From the NCBI RefSeq assembly GCF_026712245.1, contig NZ_JAPPUY010000004.1:1-64000 (forward strand): a stretch of DNA of 64,000 bases, given 5' to 3'. The DNA is from Roseateles hydrophilus (GTDB taxonomy: Bacteria > Pseudomonadota > Gammaproteobacteria > Burkholderiales > Burkholderiaceae_C). Both the position numbers and the translations under genes were made by a program. Every line of letters starts with the position of its first letter. Position 1 is the first letter of the stretch. Shown here piece after piece: positions 42,678-51,674 of this stretch. The notes under the pieces were generated by a model. It did not search any database. It was given only the letters and a program-made list of their open reading frames with translations, and had not been told where the DNA came from.

Positions 42678-43870
42678 GACTTGATGCCGAAGACCTGGCG
42701 CAGATAGGCCAGAAAGGTCTCGTCCTCGCACAGCGTCTTGCCAGGGCTGTCGCTGAGCTTGGCCACGGGCTGGCCGTTGGCGTGCGTGAGCTTCATGACG
42801 ATGTTCAGCGGCGTGAGGCCCAGGTCGTTGCTGAGGTGGGTGCCGATGCCGAAGCCCAGCTGCACGCGGTCGGCGAAGTGGCGGTACAGCGCGATGGCCC
42901 GGTCCACGGTCAGGCCGTCGCTGAACACGAGGCGCTTGGTGTGGGTGTCGATGCGCAGCCTGGCGTAGTGGGCCAGCGCCTTCTCGCCCCACACGACCGG
43001 GTCGCCGCTGTCGTGGCGCAGGCCGTCGAACAGCTTGGCGAAGTAGAGGTCGAAGTCGGCCAGGAAGGCGTCCATGCCGACGACGTCGGTCAGCGCCGTG
43101 CCAAGGTCGCCGCGGTACTCCTGCACCCAGTCTTCCAGCGCGGCCTTCTGGTGGTCGCGCAGCCGCACGGTGCCCAGCGCCTGGTAGGTCTGCAGGTATT
43201 CGTGCGCCATCGTGCCGATGGGCACCAGGCCCAGCTCCTTGGCCAGCAGCACGTTGGAGCTGCCCTTGAAATGCTGGGGCAGCGCGTCGCGCAGCTGCGT
43301 GACGACCTCGCGCTGCCAGGCGCCCGAGAAGCGGCGGCGCAGGCCGAAGTCGAACAGGTCGAACGGGTGGCGCTGCGGGCGCGGCTCGGCGGCAAAAGCC
43401 TGCAGCGCGGCGATCTTGGCGCTGAGCCGACGCTGGCCTTCCGCCCTCACCTCGGGCGTGTCCAGGCGGCGGAAGTACAGCTCGTTGACGATGGCCAGCA
43501 CCGGGATCTCGAAGCCCATCACGTGCACCTGCGGCCCGCGGGCGACGATGTGCAGCTGCTCACCCTCGGTGCTCACGTCGATGAACGCGCGCTGGAAGCG
43601 GAAGATGCGCAGGAAGTCGACGAAGTCGCTCTTGATGAAGCGCAGGCCCTGCATGTAGGCCAGTTCGTCCTCGCGGAAGCTCAGGGCGCACAGCGCGTCC
43701 AGCTCGCGCTCGACGTCGGCCTTCAGCTCGGCCAGCGGGTAGCCGGGCCGGTTGCGGCAGACGAAGCGGTACTCGCTCTGCGTCTGCGGGTGGCGATGCA
43801 GCAGCGTCTGCCACATCGTGAACTTGTAGAGGTCGGTGTCCAGCAGGCTGGTGATGACGGGGGTGTTCAT
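42674..43870 (-). CDS. pncB: Nicotinate phosphoribosyltransferase
   Basis: 398 residues from ATG 43870 (AGGAA upstream). Family motifs: [20 protein letters not shown], the central [15 protein letters not shown] with the autophosphorylated His region, [17 protein letters not shown] and the GIGTHLSND phosphate loop. It converts nicotinate and PRPP to nicotinate mononucleotide, the entry step of the Preiss-Handler route. The stop overlaps the nadE start, and the gene lies 8 bp after the nicotinamidase-like gene. Confidence 0.95.
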   Translation of the reverse strand: MNTPVITSLLDTDLYKFTMWQTLLHRHPQTQSEYRFVCRNRPGYPLAELKADVERELDALCALSFREDELAYMQGLRFIKSDFVDFLRIFRFQRAFIDVSTEGEQLHIVARGPQVHVMGFEIPVLAIVNELYFRRLDTPEVRAEGQRRLSAKIAALQAFAAEPRPQRHPFDLFDFGLRRRFSGAWQREVVTQLRDALPQHFKGSSNVLLAKELGLVPIGTMAHEYLQTYQALGTVRLRDHQKAALEDWVQEYRGDLGTALTDVVGMDAFLADFDLYFAKLFDGLRHDSGDPVVWGEKALAHYARLRIDTHTKRLVFSDGLTVDRAIALYRHFADRVQLGFGIGTHLSNDLGLTPLNIVMKLTHANGQPVAKLSDSPGKTLCEDETFLAYLRQVFGIKS

Positions 43871-43878
43871 GCGGTTCC

Positions 43879-44715
43879 TCAAAACTCCGTGCTGAGGGCC
43901 AGCTCCAGCCCGGCGCTGCGCATGGCCGCCAGGAACTCGGCCTGCTGGGCCTCGAAGCCCGTCACGGGGCTGATGCAGTCGGTCAGCAGCACCAGCTTGT
44001 TCAGTTGCCGGGACGGCAGATGGGCGGCCAGGTGCTCCACCGTGGCGCGCACACAGTGGCTGCCGGCCTCACCCGCGATGAGCACGCGGTCGGCGCGATC
44101 CAGCGCGGCCAGCAGTGGCTGGTTCAGCAGCGTGCGCTCGTCGGCGACATCGGGCACCTCGGCCTGCAGCGCGCTGTAGTGCTCGGTCCAGGGGTTCTCG
44201 CCCTTGGTGACGATCTCCACCGAGCGGCCGGCGCTGTCGGCCCAGGCATCCAGCGCCGCCTGCAGGCCGGCGTGCACGCCGTGGCCCCAGCTGCCCATCT
44301 GGCAGTGCACGGGCCAGACCATCAGTGTGTAGCGGCCCGTGGCCTCCAGCGCGTCCAGGTAGGCCAGCACGCGGCCCAGCACGGCGGCGTCGCGCGGCCG
44401 GTAGGCCCCGGCACGCACCTGAGCCGCCGTGATGGGCGTGAAGGCGCCGGGCGCCTGGCAGGTGGCGGCATCCACCCAGAAACCGGGGTGGGCCACATCG
44501 ATGCGATGGTGAGAGTCCAGCGTCAGCGTGATGGCGCCCAGCGTGCCGCCCAGACGCTGCACCAGCGCGGCAGCCCGCAACATGTCGGCGTGCGCGCCGG
44601 CCACCGGCAGCGCCGGGCGCAGCAACTCGCCGCTCACAGGCGAGCGCGGCAGCCAGTACTCGGGCAGATCGCAGAAGTCGTTCTGCGGGTCGATCAACAG
44701 CAGGTGGGTGGTCAT
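43879..44715 (-). CDS. Nicotinamidase-like cysteine hydrolase
   Basis: 278 residues from ATG 44715, with AGGAG six bases upstream. The isochorismatase/nicotinamidase fold has the catalytic Asp in [11 protein letters not shown], a metal-site stretch [16 protein letters not shown], and nucleophile Cys in [17 protein letters not shown]. It is longer than standard PncA (about 210 residues). The operon with pncB, nadE and nadM points to nicotinamide deamidation as its role. First gene of the operon; a palindrome lies in its upstream region. Confidence 0.87.
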   Translation of the reverse strand: MTTHLLLIDPQNDFCDLPEYWLPRSPVSGELLRPALPVAGAHADMLRAAALVQRLGGTLGAITLTLDSHHRIDVAHPGFWVDAATCQAPGAFTPITAAQVRAGAYRPRDAAVLGRVLAYLDALEATGRYTLMVWPVHCQMGSWGHGVHAGLQAALDAWADSAGRSVEIVTKGENPWTEHYSALQAEVPDVADERTLLNQPLLAALDRADRVLIAGEAGSHCVRATVEHLAAHLPSRQLNKLVLLTDCISPVTGFEAQQAEFLAAMRSAGLELALSTEF

Positions 44716-44747
44716 GGACATCTCCTGGGTGTGTGCGGCCATCATAG

Positions 44748-44780
44748 CTCCACTTAATTTACGTTTGCAACTAAGTGGAG
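44748..44780. promoter_or_regulatory. Candidate NrtR operator (palindrome)
   Basis: A perfect 9-bp inverted repeat, CTCCACTTA (44748-44756) and TAAGTGGAG (44772-44780), separated by 15 bp, sits in the 107-bp space between the divergent pncA-like gene and the NrtR-type regulator gene. Symmetry and position suggest an operator controlling both directions. Assignment to NrtR is by context. Confidence 0.6.
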
Positions 44781-44822
44781 TGAAGAATCCCTGCCTGAAC
44801 GCCAGCGTTTATCCTCGCTTCG

Positions 44823-45512
44823 ATGAACACCTCAACGAACTCAGGCGCCGACCACCGGCTGATCTGCACGGTGGACGTCGTGCTGCTCACGCTGCGCGAC
44901 GCGCAGTTGCAGGTGCTGCTGATCAAGCGGGAACGCGAGCCCTTTGCCGGCGCGCTGGCCCTGCCCGGCGGCTATGTGCACGCCAGCGTCGACCAGGACT
45001 GCGCCGACGCCGCCCGCCGCGTGCTGCGCGACAAGGCCGGCCTGCCCAGCCCTTACCTGGAGCAGCTCGCCAGCTTCAGCGGCCCGGCGCGCGATCCGCG
45101 CGGCTGGAGCGTGTCGGTCGCCTATGTCGCACTGGTCGCCGCGCCCCAGGCACCGCAGCCCGGGCAGCACTGGCTGCCGGTGGACGAGCTGCCGCAGCTG
45201 CCCTTCGACCACGGGCGCATCGTCGCCACGGCGGTGGACCGGGTGCGCAACAAGAGCCAGTACTCCTCGCTACCCGTGCACCTGTGCGCGGAGCCCTTCA
45301 CGCTGCCGCAGCTGCACGGCATCTACGAGGCGCTGCTGGGCGAGCCCATCAACGCGGTGAGCTTTCGCCGCAAGATGGACGAGCTGGGCATGCTGGAGCC
45401 GGTGCCTGGCGCCAAGCTGGCCCAGGGGCCACACCGCCCGGCCCAGCTCTACCGGCTGCGCGACGAGTTCCGCCGCACGCTCAGCCTGGCCGGCCGCGGG
45501 CTGAACGCCTGA
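44823..45512 (+). CDS. nrtR: NrtR-type Nudix transcription regulator
   Basis: 229 residues. The N-terminal Nudix-like domain has the fold (VDVVLLTLRDAQLQVLLIKR, LALPGGYVHASVDQDCADAA) but the catalytic Nudix residues are lost (RRVLRDKAGL in place of REL.EE.GL). The C-terminal winged helix includes LPQLHGIYEALLGEPINAVS and FRRKMDELGML. NrtR represses NAD biosynthesis genes and is released by ADP-ribose. Divergent from the NAD salvage operon. ADP-ribose is also a substrate of the Nudix domain encoded at 39934-40968, which suggests a feedback loop. Confidence 0.9.
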   Translation: MNTSTNSGADHRLICTVDVVLLTLRDAQLQVLLIKREREPFAGALALPGGYVHASVDQDCADAARRVLRDKAGLPSPYLEQLASFSGPARDPRGWSVSVAYVALVAAPQAPQPGQHWLPVDELPQLPFDHGRIVATAVDRVRNKSQYSSLPVHLCAEPFTLPQLHGIYEALLGEPINAVSFRRKMDELGMLEPVPGAKLAQGPHRPAQLYRLRDEFRRTLSLAGRGLNA

Positions 45513-45528
45513 GCCGGCCCGGCACCGT

Positions 45529-45987
45529 TCAGCGCAGCGTGTAGCCGCGCCCGTCCATGCAGGCCTCAACGGCGCGCTGGAACACGCCCGCGTCCGCCAT
45601 CGCGGCCGACTGCGTGGTGGCCCAGCGGTTGCACTCGCGGCTGTCGTACTCCTGCTGCTCCAAGCTCTGGCCCTGGCGCGGATAGATCACCGGCGCAGAA
45701 CGGCTCGGCACATACACAGTTGCAGGCGGCAGCGGTGCAGGCGGCGGCGGCGTGTAGACCACCTCCGGCGCGCGCTCGGCGCGGTCTGCCTGACGGGCCA
45801 TCGCAATCAGCGGAACCGCCAGCGCCAGGCCCAGCACCACGGCGCCAACCGCAGCACCATTGGGGCGGTGGTGGCCATGATGGTGGTGATGGTGGTGGTG
45901 GCGGTCGTAGTGGCGCGGGCCAGCGACGGCCACCCCTTGCGCGGCCACCAGGGCGGAAACGATCAGAACGCGGGCAATGGTCTTCAA
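45529..45987 (-). CDS. His-rich exported protein of unknown function
   Basis: 152 residues. A signal peptide (VLIVSALVAAQGVAVA) is followed directly by a run of eight His and more His within 20 residues (HYDRHHHHHHHHGHH). Then comes a hydrophobic span (GAAVGAVVLGLALAVPLIAM), a Pro-rich linker (YTPPPPAPLPPATVY) and a C-terminal domain with two Cys (SRECNRWATTQ, EACMDGRGYTLR). The His cluster would bind Ni, Zn or Cu at the cell envelope. No family is recognised. Convergent with nrtR. Confidence 0.75.
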   Translation of the reverse strand: MKTIARVLIVSALVAAQGVAVAGPRHYDRHHHHHHHHGHHRPNGAAVGAVVLGLALAVPLIAMARQADRAERAPEVVYTPPPPAPLPPATVYVPSRSAPVIYPRQGQSLEQQEYDSRECNRWATTQSAAMADAGVFQRAVEACMDGRGYTLR

Positions 45988-46083
45988 GGCGGCCTCACCA
46001 GGAGTTGAAGTCTCACAACGCGCGGCGTCCCCCGACGGTGCACGGCCGGCCAGACCGAAGTTGTAACGCCATGCACCAACAAC

Positions 46084-46117
46084 AACGCCCGGGCTCTGCG
46101 GGCAGAGGCCAGGCGTT
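46084..46117 (-). terminator. Hairpin terminator downstream of tRNA-Arg
   Basis: Strong nested hairpin: outer AACGCC/GGCGTT and inner CTCTGC/GCAGAG. On the minus strand it is followed by GTTGTTGTTGG. It lies 23 bp after the 3' end of the tRNA. Confidence 0.65.
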
Positions 46118-46139
46118 GCGAGGGGGTGATGTCAGACCT

Positions 46140-46216
46140 TGGCCTGCCCGGAGGGACTCGAACCCCCGACCTGCTGCTTAGAAGGCAGCTGCTCTATCCA
46201 GTTGAGCTACGGGCAG
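46140..46216 (-). tRNA. tRNA-Arg (anticodon TCT)
   Basis: 77 nt including an encoded CCA. The acceptor stem CTGCCCG/CGGGCAG pairs perfectly. D arm has GCTC..GAGC, the anticodon arm is GCTGC-CTTCTAA-GCAGC giving anticodon TCT, and the T arm has GGTTCGAGT. The gene lies 10 bp downstream of... upstream in coordinate terms of the OPT transporter stop (46227), in the same direction. Confidence 0.95.
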
Positions 46217-46226
46217 ACGGTGCGGA

Positions 46227-48215
46227 TTAGATCAGCACATTGATGATGGCGTTGCCGATGCCCATCAGTGCGGCGCCCGAGATCAGGCCGGCGCAGATGG
46301 GCTCCATGCCCTCGACCCAGACGCGGTGACCGCGGGTGCCGGCGGTCTTGTGCTTCTTGCCCATGGCAAAGAAGATGACCGCGCCGACGAACATGGCCAG
46401 CACCGACTCCGGCGGCAGCACGACGCCCAGGCCCGTGGCCACGGCGGACAGCTGGAAGCGGCCCTTGGTCTTGATGCGCGCCACTTCCATCGCCACGGCC
46501 GCCAGCGCGGCCACGCCCATGGAGATCAGCGCCGACGTCGGCAGGCCCTTCAGGCCCTTGGCGATGATGTCGGACACGCCCTTCCACTGCAGCGCCGACG
46601 GGAAGGCGAACTGGTCGGTCACCAGCGTGGTGACGCTGCGCACGCCGTTGGTCTCCGGCAGGAACAGCAGGAAGAACAGCGGCACACAGAACAGCACGCC
46701 GGCCAGGTTGCCGATGACATGGCCCACAGCCTGGTGGCGGGGCTTGCCGCCCAGCATGTAGCCGGGCTTGATGTCGGACAGCAGGTTGGCCGCGTTGGAC
46801 GCGATCTCGGCCGTCATGCCGGCCGGCAGCAGGTTGGAGCCGGGGTTGGTGCGGTCCAGCGTGCCCATCGTGAACTGCGTGATCTTGGACAGCGCACCAG
46901 TAGGCGTCCAGGACGTCAGCGCCATCGAGTTGGTGCAGATGACCGTCAACACGAAGATCAGCGGCAGCGACACCAGCGCCAGCCAGAACGGCACGCCGAA
47001 GAACACGTGTGTGACATAGCTGCCCAGCAGGCTGAACACCGGCACGCCGACGTAGCTGATCCACAGCGGCACCTCGATGTCCTTGAGCAGGTCGCCGCCG
47101 GCGGCGGCAGGCGCGGCCGTCGGCGTGGCGGCCTTGCGCTTGAACATGGCCTTGAAGATTTCCGGCTTGGCCAGCAGGCCCACCAGCGCACCCACCACCA
47201 TCATCGTGACGCCCCACCACAGCGACCACTGGTTGACGATCTCGGCACGGTTCAGCGGAATCAGCTCGCCATTGGCGCCGATGCGCGGTGCGATGTCGCC
47301 CATGTGGATCATCATGGGCGCGAGCACCACGAAGTTGATGAAGGCGCCCAGGAAGCAGCTTGCCGCCACGGCAATGCCCATCAGGCCGCCCACGCCCAGC
47401 ATGGCCGCGTCCAGCGTCAGGCGCAGGCCCAGCTGGCGGATGTCGGTGCCCATGATGGTGGGGATCAGCGCGGTGCTCTTGCCGGCCCAGGCGTAGTAGT
47501 AGTGATCCAGGCGCTCGTGCAGGTGCCAGGGCTGGCTGAGGCCGGCCCACTTGTCCATCATCAGGATCTTGAACTGCACCAGCTTCATCCAGCCGTCGCT
47601 GACGATGGCCTGGTACAGCGCCGTGAAGCCCGCCACAACGCCCAGCAGCTTGGCCTTGAACACGCCTTCGTCACCGGCGCCGTGGTACAGCGAATCCAGC
47701 ACCACGCCGCAAGCGCGGCCCTCGGGGAACGGGGCCTGGTCTTCATTGATGAAGCGCCGCTTCAGCGGGAAGGCCAGCAGTACACCGATCATCGCGACAA
47801 CGAAGATCCAGATCATCAACTGCCACCAGGCCGGGATGATGCCGGTGACCAGCATGTAGGCCGCGAGGCTGGAGAACAGCGGCGTGATGACGTAGCCCGC
47901 CGCCGTGGCGATGGACTGGGTGCAGTTGTTCTCAAGGATGGTGTAGTCCTGCGCGAAGCCGCTGGCATGCAGCGCGCGGAACAGCGCGAACGCGAGGATC
48001 ACCGACGTCAGGCCCACGCCGATGGCGATGCCGGTCTTGGCGCCGATGTACAGGCCCGTGGCCGACAGGATGCCGCCCAGCAGGAAGCCGGTGAAGCCGG
48101 AGCGCAGCGTCAGCTGCGCCATGTCGCCGCGGAAGACGTTCTTGAACCACCACTCGTCCTTTTGGGCACGGCTCCAGGTGGCGATCTGCTCGTCGGTCAG
48201 GTGTTGAATGGCCAT
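46227..48215 (-). CDS. OPT family oligopeptide/metal-chelate transporter
   Basis: 662 residues with about 14-16 membrane spans (SGFTGFLLGGILSATGLYIG, LMIWIFVVAMIGVLLAFPLK, and GLGVVLPPESVLAMFVGAVI). The cytoplasmic motif RRFINEDQAPFPEGRACGVV and the NNCTQSIATAAGYV stretch are typical of the bacterial OPT branch. Such proteins import peptides or metal chelates with protons; the substrate cannot be deduced. The gene ends 10 bp before the tRNA-Arg gene in the same direction. Confidence 0.9.
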   Translation of the reverse strand: MAIQHLTDEQIATWSRAQKDEWWFKNVFRGDMAQLTLRSGFTGFLLGGILSATGLYIGAKTGIAIGVGLTSVILAFALFRALHASGFAQDYTILENNCTQSIATAAGYVITPLFSSLAAYMLVTGIIPAWWQLMIWIFVVAMIGVLLAFPLKRRFINEDQAPFPEGRACGVVLDSLYHGAGDEGVFKAKLLGVVAGFTALYQAIVSDGWMKLVQFKILMMDKWAGLSQPWHLHERLDHYYYAWAGKSTALIPTIMGTDIRQLGLRLTLDAAMLGVGGLMGIAVAASCFLGAFINFVVLAPMMIHMGDIAPRIGANGELIPLNRAEIVNQWSLWWGVTMMVVGALVGLLAKPEIFKAMFKRKAATPTAAPAAAGGDLLKDIEVPLWISYVGVPVFSLLGSYVTHVFFGVPFWLALVSLPLIFVLTVICTNSMALTSWTPTGALSKITQFTMGTLDRTNPGSNLLPAGMTAEIASNAANLLSDIKPGYMLGGKPRHQAVGHVIGNLAGVLFCVPLFFLLFLPETNGVRSVTTLVTDQFAFPSALQWKGVSDIIAKGLKGLPTSALISMGVAALAAVAMEVARIKTKGRFQLSAVATGLGVVLPPESVLAMFVGAVIFFAMGKKHKTAGTRGHRVWVEGMEPICAGLISGAALMGIGNAIINVLI

Positions 48216-48345
48216 GGATCTCTGGCGGGGCTTGTGGCCCGGCCGGGTTGCTGCAAAAGCGGGCGATTGTCTGGGCCGACCGTGCGGTCGACTCTGCGGG
48301 ATGCCCCGGATGCCCGGCCCTCGGATGGGGGCTTCACAAAAGACA

Positions 48346-48378
48346 AACCCGCCGGTGGCGCGGGGCCAGCGGCGGGTT
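48346..48378 (-). terminator. Hairpin terminator downstream of tRNA-Pro
   Basis: AACCCGCC at 48346-48353 pairs with GGCGGGTT at 48371-48378. On the minus strand it is followed by TGTCTTTTG, a partly T-rich tail. It lies 12 bp after the tRNA-Pro 3' end. Confidence 0.55.
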
Positions 48379-48390
48379 GCTGAAAAGGTT

Positions 48391-48467
48391 TGGTCGGGGC
48401 GGCGGGATTCGAACTCGCGACCCTCTGCTCCCAAAGCAGATGCGCTACCAGGCTGCGCTACGCCCCG
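48391..48467 (-). tRNA. tRNA-Pro (anticodon TGG)
   Basis: 77 nt including an encoded CCA. Acceptor stem CGGGGCG/CGCCCCG, anticodon arm TCTGC-TTTGGGA-GCAGA with anticodon TGG, T arm GAGTTCGAATC. It lies 15 bp after the AddA-like stop codon in the same direction. Confidence 0.96.
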
Positions 48468-48482
48468 ATCAAGCCCGCCATT

Positions 48483-51400
48483 CTAGCCGACAGAAATCAC
48501 CCGGCCCTCGCCGCTGATCAACGCGGCCTTCACGGGCTCGCCCGGCTGCAGCAATTGCACCGCCGCCACATAGCCGCGCAGCTGCTCGTGATACGCCTGC
48601 TGGGCCTCGGGCGTCAGGCCCAGCTTGTAGTCCAACACCCACCAGCAGCCGTCGCGGCGCTGCACGAGACGGTCGATGCGCCCTTCCCCGCTCGGCAGCG
48701 TCACGGCCACCTCGTTGCCGGCCCACAGCAGCTCGGCGGGGTCGAAGAACGGCCGGGCTTCGGCGCTGGCCAGGATGGCGCGCACCGCCGCCTCCAGCTG
48801 CTTGCGTCCGGCCGCGTCCAGCCCGAAGGCCTGGCTGCTGCCGGCCAGCAGCACGGCCAGCGGCTGTGTCTGCCCCGGCTGGCTGACCCACTCCAGCGCG
48901 CGGTGAAGCGCTTCGCCCACCTGCGCGGCACGGGCGTTGTCAGCCGCGCGCGCCTGCAGCGGCACGCGCTGGCCCTGCCAGGCCGGCAGCGGCCACCAGT
49001 GCAGCGCCGGCGCCGCGCCCGCCGCGCCGTCCAGCAGCGGCAGCGGCCAGGGCTGGCCCAGCGGCGCCAGGCGCGCCCACCAGCTGGCCTGCGGCCGCTT
49101 GGCCGGCGTGCGGCTGACGATCAGCGTGCGGCGCGCGCGCGTCAGCGCCACGTAGAGCGCGTTGAACTCCTCGCGCTCGCGGGCGGCCTGCTCCTGCGCG
49201 ACCAGCCCGGCGAGCGACGGCGGCGGCTTGGCCTCGGAGCCGAAGAACGCCGCGCAGGTCGGCGCCGGATCGCCCACCGGCCAGTCCAGCAGCAGGCCGT
49301 AGGTCTCGGCCTTCGGCGGCGCGGCCTCGGTGTCCAGCAGGATGACGACTTCGGCCTCCAGTCCCTTGGCGCCGTGAATGGTCAGCAGCTGCACGCCGGC
49401 GCCGCCCGCCGTGGCCGCCCAGGTCAGCGGCCGGCTGCGCAGCGCGCGCACGAAGCCGTAGAGCTGGGCATAGCGGCCGCCGTCCAGGTCCAGCGCGGCG
49501 CGCAGCAGCGCCTGCACGCTCTGCACGCGGGCCGCCGCCTCGGTGGGCGGGCTGGCGGCCAGCACGCGCGGCAGCAGCTCGCCCTCGTGGACGATGCGGT
49601 CCAGCAGCTCATGCGGCGTGCTCAGCGCAGCGGCCTCGCGCCAGCCGGCCAGCAGGCCGCGCGCGCGGGCCAGCGCGGGGCTGGGGTCGGCCAGCGCCTG
49701 CACGGCCGCCCACCAGGGCTGCGGTGATTCAGCCGCGGGCGCATCGAGGTAAGCGACGCGGCCCGCCGCGCGGGCGATGCGCAGCAGCTCGTCGTCGGCG
49801 ATGCCGAACAGCGGGCTGGCCAGCGCCTGGGCCAGCGAATGGTCGTGGCCGGGCGACGCCAGCACGTCCAGCAACGCCAGCAGGTCGCGCACGGCCGGCG
49901 CGTCGGCCAGTGGCGTTTCCTCCGGCGCGGCATGCGGGATGCCGGCCGTCGTCAGCGCGGCGCTGAGCTGGCGCAGCGGCTCGCGCTTGCGCGCCAGCAC
50001 GAAGATGTCCTCGGGGCCCAGGTCGGGCCGCGCCGCCAGCAAGCCTGCGATGCACGCGGCCACGCGCTGCGCCTCGGCGGCACGCCGCTCGAACTCGGGC
50101 TCGTGGCGTGGCTCGGTCAGGCTGGAGCGCCAGGCCAGCGGGTCGGTCTCGCGCTCGGCCTTCTCGCCGGGCGGGCCGTCCAGCAGCCACAGGCCGGCCA
50201 GCGCGTCGCTGCCCGGCGTGCCCTCGGTGGTGTGCGGGCGAAAGCCGTCCAGCACGCCGTCCAGCGCGCCGTTCACCGCGGCCAACACCTCGGGCGCGTT
50301 GCGCCGCGTGTGGTCGCAGGCCAGGCTGACGCCGCCCAGGCCGCCCAGCACGAACTCGCGCGCGGCGATGAACACGCGCGGCTCGGCGCGGCGGAAGCGG
50401 TAGATGCTCTGCTTGGGGTCGCCGACGATGAAGACGCTGATCTGCGCGCCGCCGCCCGCGCCGGCATAGGCCTGCAGCCAGCCGTGCAGCGCCTGCCACT
50501 GCAGCGGGCTGGTGTCCTGGAACTCGTCGATGAGCAGGTGGCGCACCTGCGCATCCAGCCGCTGCTGCACCCAGCCGGCCAGCTCGGGCCGCGCCAGCAG
50601 CGCCAGCGCGCCGCGTTCCAGGTCGTTCATGTCGACGAGGCCGCGGCCACGCTTCAACGCGTCGAACTCAGTGACCAGCACACGGGCCAGCCGGCACATG
50701 CGGGCATGCTGCTCGGCGGCGGCCAGCTGGTCGAAGTCGGCCCGCAGGCCTTCGAGCTCGACGAACACGGCGCGCAGCGACGGCAGCGCATCCGTGGCCT
50801 TGTCGAACTTGCGCGGCGTGCCGGTCGCCGTGAACAGCGCTTTCCAGACCTCGTCGAAGCTGCCGGCATCCACGAGCGCCGCCGCGGCCGTCTGCGCCTT
50901 CGCGCCACCCTGGCCCAGCTCGCGGGCCACGGTCACCAGCGACGGCGCCAGCAGCTCGAAGCGCTCGGCCGGATCCTGCTTGGGTGGCAGCAGGCTGGCC
51001 TGCAGCACACCCGTCGCGTCAGCGAGCCCCAGCTCCACCCGCTTGGAGAATGCTGCCAGCAGCCACTCGCGCAGGTTGTGCCGGCCGCGCGCCAGCGTCA
51101 GCGCCTGGAAGTCGGCCAGCAGCTCGGCGTCACTGAGTACGACGCCATGGAAGCGCCGCCACAGCGGCGGCATCAGCTCGGCCTCGTCTTCGATGAGCTG
51201 CAGCTCCGGCGAAATGCCCAAGTCGGCCAGCAGGCTCATCGGCGCCGCGCGCAGCAGCTGCGAGAACCAGCCGTGGAAGGTGCGCACCTCCACGCCACGC
51301 CCGCCGCGCAGCAGCTCGCCGTGCAGCGTGGCCAGCCGCGGGCGCAGTCGCTCAGCCTCGGCAGCATCCACGCCGCGGTCGATCAGCGCCTGGCGCTGCA

Positions 51401-51674
51401 CGGCCTCGTCGGCGGCGGCAAAGCCGGCCAGCCATTCGGACAGCCGCTCGCGCATCTCGCCCGCGGCCTTGCGCGTGAACGTGATGGCGACGATCTGCTG
51501 CGGCTCGGCGCCGGCCAGCAGCGCCCGCAGGATGCGCGAGACGAGCATCCACGTCTTGCCGGCACCGGCGCAGGCCTCGACGATGCTGCTGCGCGCCGGG
51601 TCGCAGGCGATGGCGTAGAAGCGCTCGCGGGGGATCAGCCGGCCGTCGGCGTAGTAGGCGAAGTTGCTCGTCAT
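48483..51674 (-). CDS. UvrD-type helicase-nuclease (AddA-like)
   Basis: 1063 residues. Superfamily 1A helicase motifs: Walker A VEACAGAGKTWMLVSR, motif Ia AITFTRKAAGEMRERL, Walker B LLIDEFQDTSPLQWQ, motif III VGDPKQSIYRFRRAEP, and motif V region VQLLTIHGAKGLEAEVV. A C-terminal PD-(D/E)XK nuclease core is visible (WWVLDYKLG). Together with the following partner it would form an AddAB-like complex processing double-strand breaks. The start overlaps the stop of the AddB-like gene (ATGA). Confidence 0.92.
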   Translation of the reverse strand: MTSNFAYYADGRLIPRERFYAIACDPARSSIVEACAGAGKTWMLVSRILRALLAGAEPQQIVAITFTRKAAGEMRERLSEWLAGFAAADEAVQRQALIDRGVDAAEAERLRPRLATLHGELLRGGRGVEVRTFHGWFSQLLRAAPMSLLADLGISPELQLIEDEAELMPPLWRRFHGVVLSDAELLADFQALTLARGRHNLREWLLAAFSKRVELGLADATGVLQASLLPPKQDPAERFELLAPSLVTVARELGQGGAKAQTAAAALVDAGSFDEVWKALFTATGTPRKFDKATDALPSLRAVFVELEGLRADFDQLAAAEQHARMCRLARVLVTEFDALKRGRGLVDMNDLERGALALLARPELAGWVQQRLDAQVRHLLIDEFQDTSPLQWQALHGWLQAYAGAGGGAQISVFIVGDPKQSIYRFRRAEPRVFIAAREFVLGGLGGVSLACDHTRRNAPEVLAAVNGALDGVLDGFRPHTTEGTPGSDALAGLWLLDGPPGEKAERETDPLAWRSSLTEPRHEPEFERRAAEAQRVAACIAGLLAARPDLGPEDIFVLARKREPLRQLSAALTTAGIPHAAPEETPLADAPAVRDLLALLDVLASPGHDHSLAQALASPLFGIADDELLRIARAAGRVAYLDAPAAESPQPWWAAVQALADPSPALARARGLLAGWREAAALSTPHELLDRIVHEGELLPRVLAASPPTEAAARVQSVQALLRAALDLDGGRYAQLYGFVRALRSRPLTWAATAGGAGVQLLTIHGAKGLEAEVVILLDTEAAPPKAETYGLLLDWPVGDPAPTCAAFFGSEAKPPPSLAGLVAQEQAAREREEFNALYVALTRARRTLIVSRTPAKRPQASWWARLAPLGQPWPLPLLDGAAGAAPALHWWPLPAWQGQRVPLQARAADNARAAQVGEALHRALEWVSQPGQTQPLAVLLAGSSQAFGLDAAGRKQLEAAVRAILASAEARPFFDPAELLWAGNEVAVTLPSGEGRIDRLVQRRDGCWWVLDYKLGLTPEAQQAYHEQLRGYVAAVQLLQPGEPVKAALISGEGRVISVG

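Noticed and set aside
46140-48467. tRNA-Arg and tRNA-Pro as integration sites flanking an island
   Set aside because: No integrase and no repeated tRNA 3' end were seen; the DNA between them is an ordinary transporter gene.
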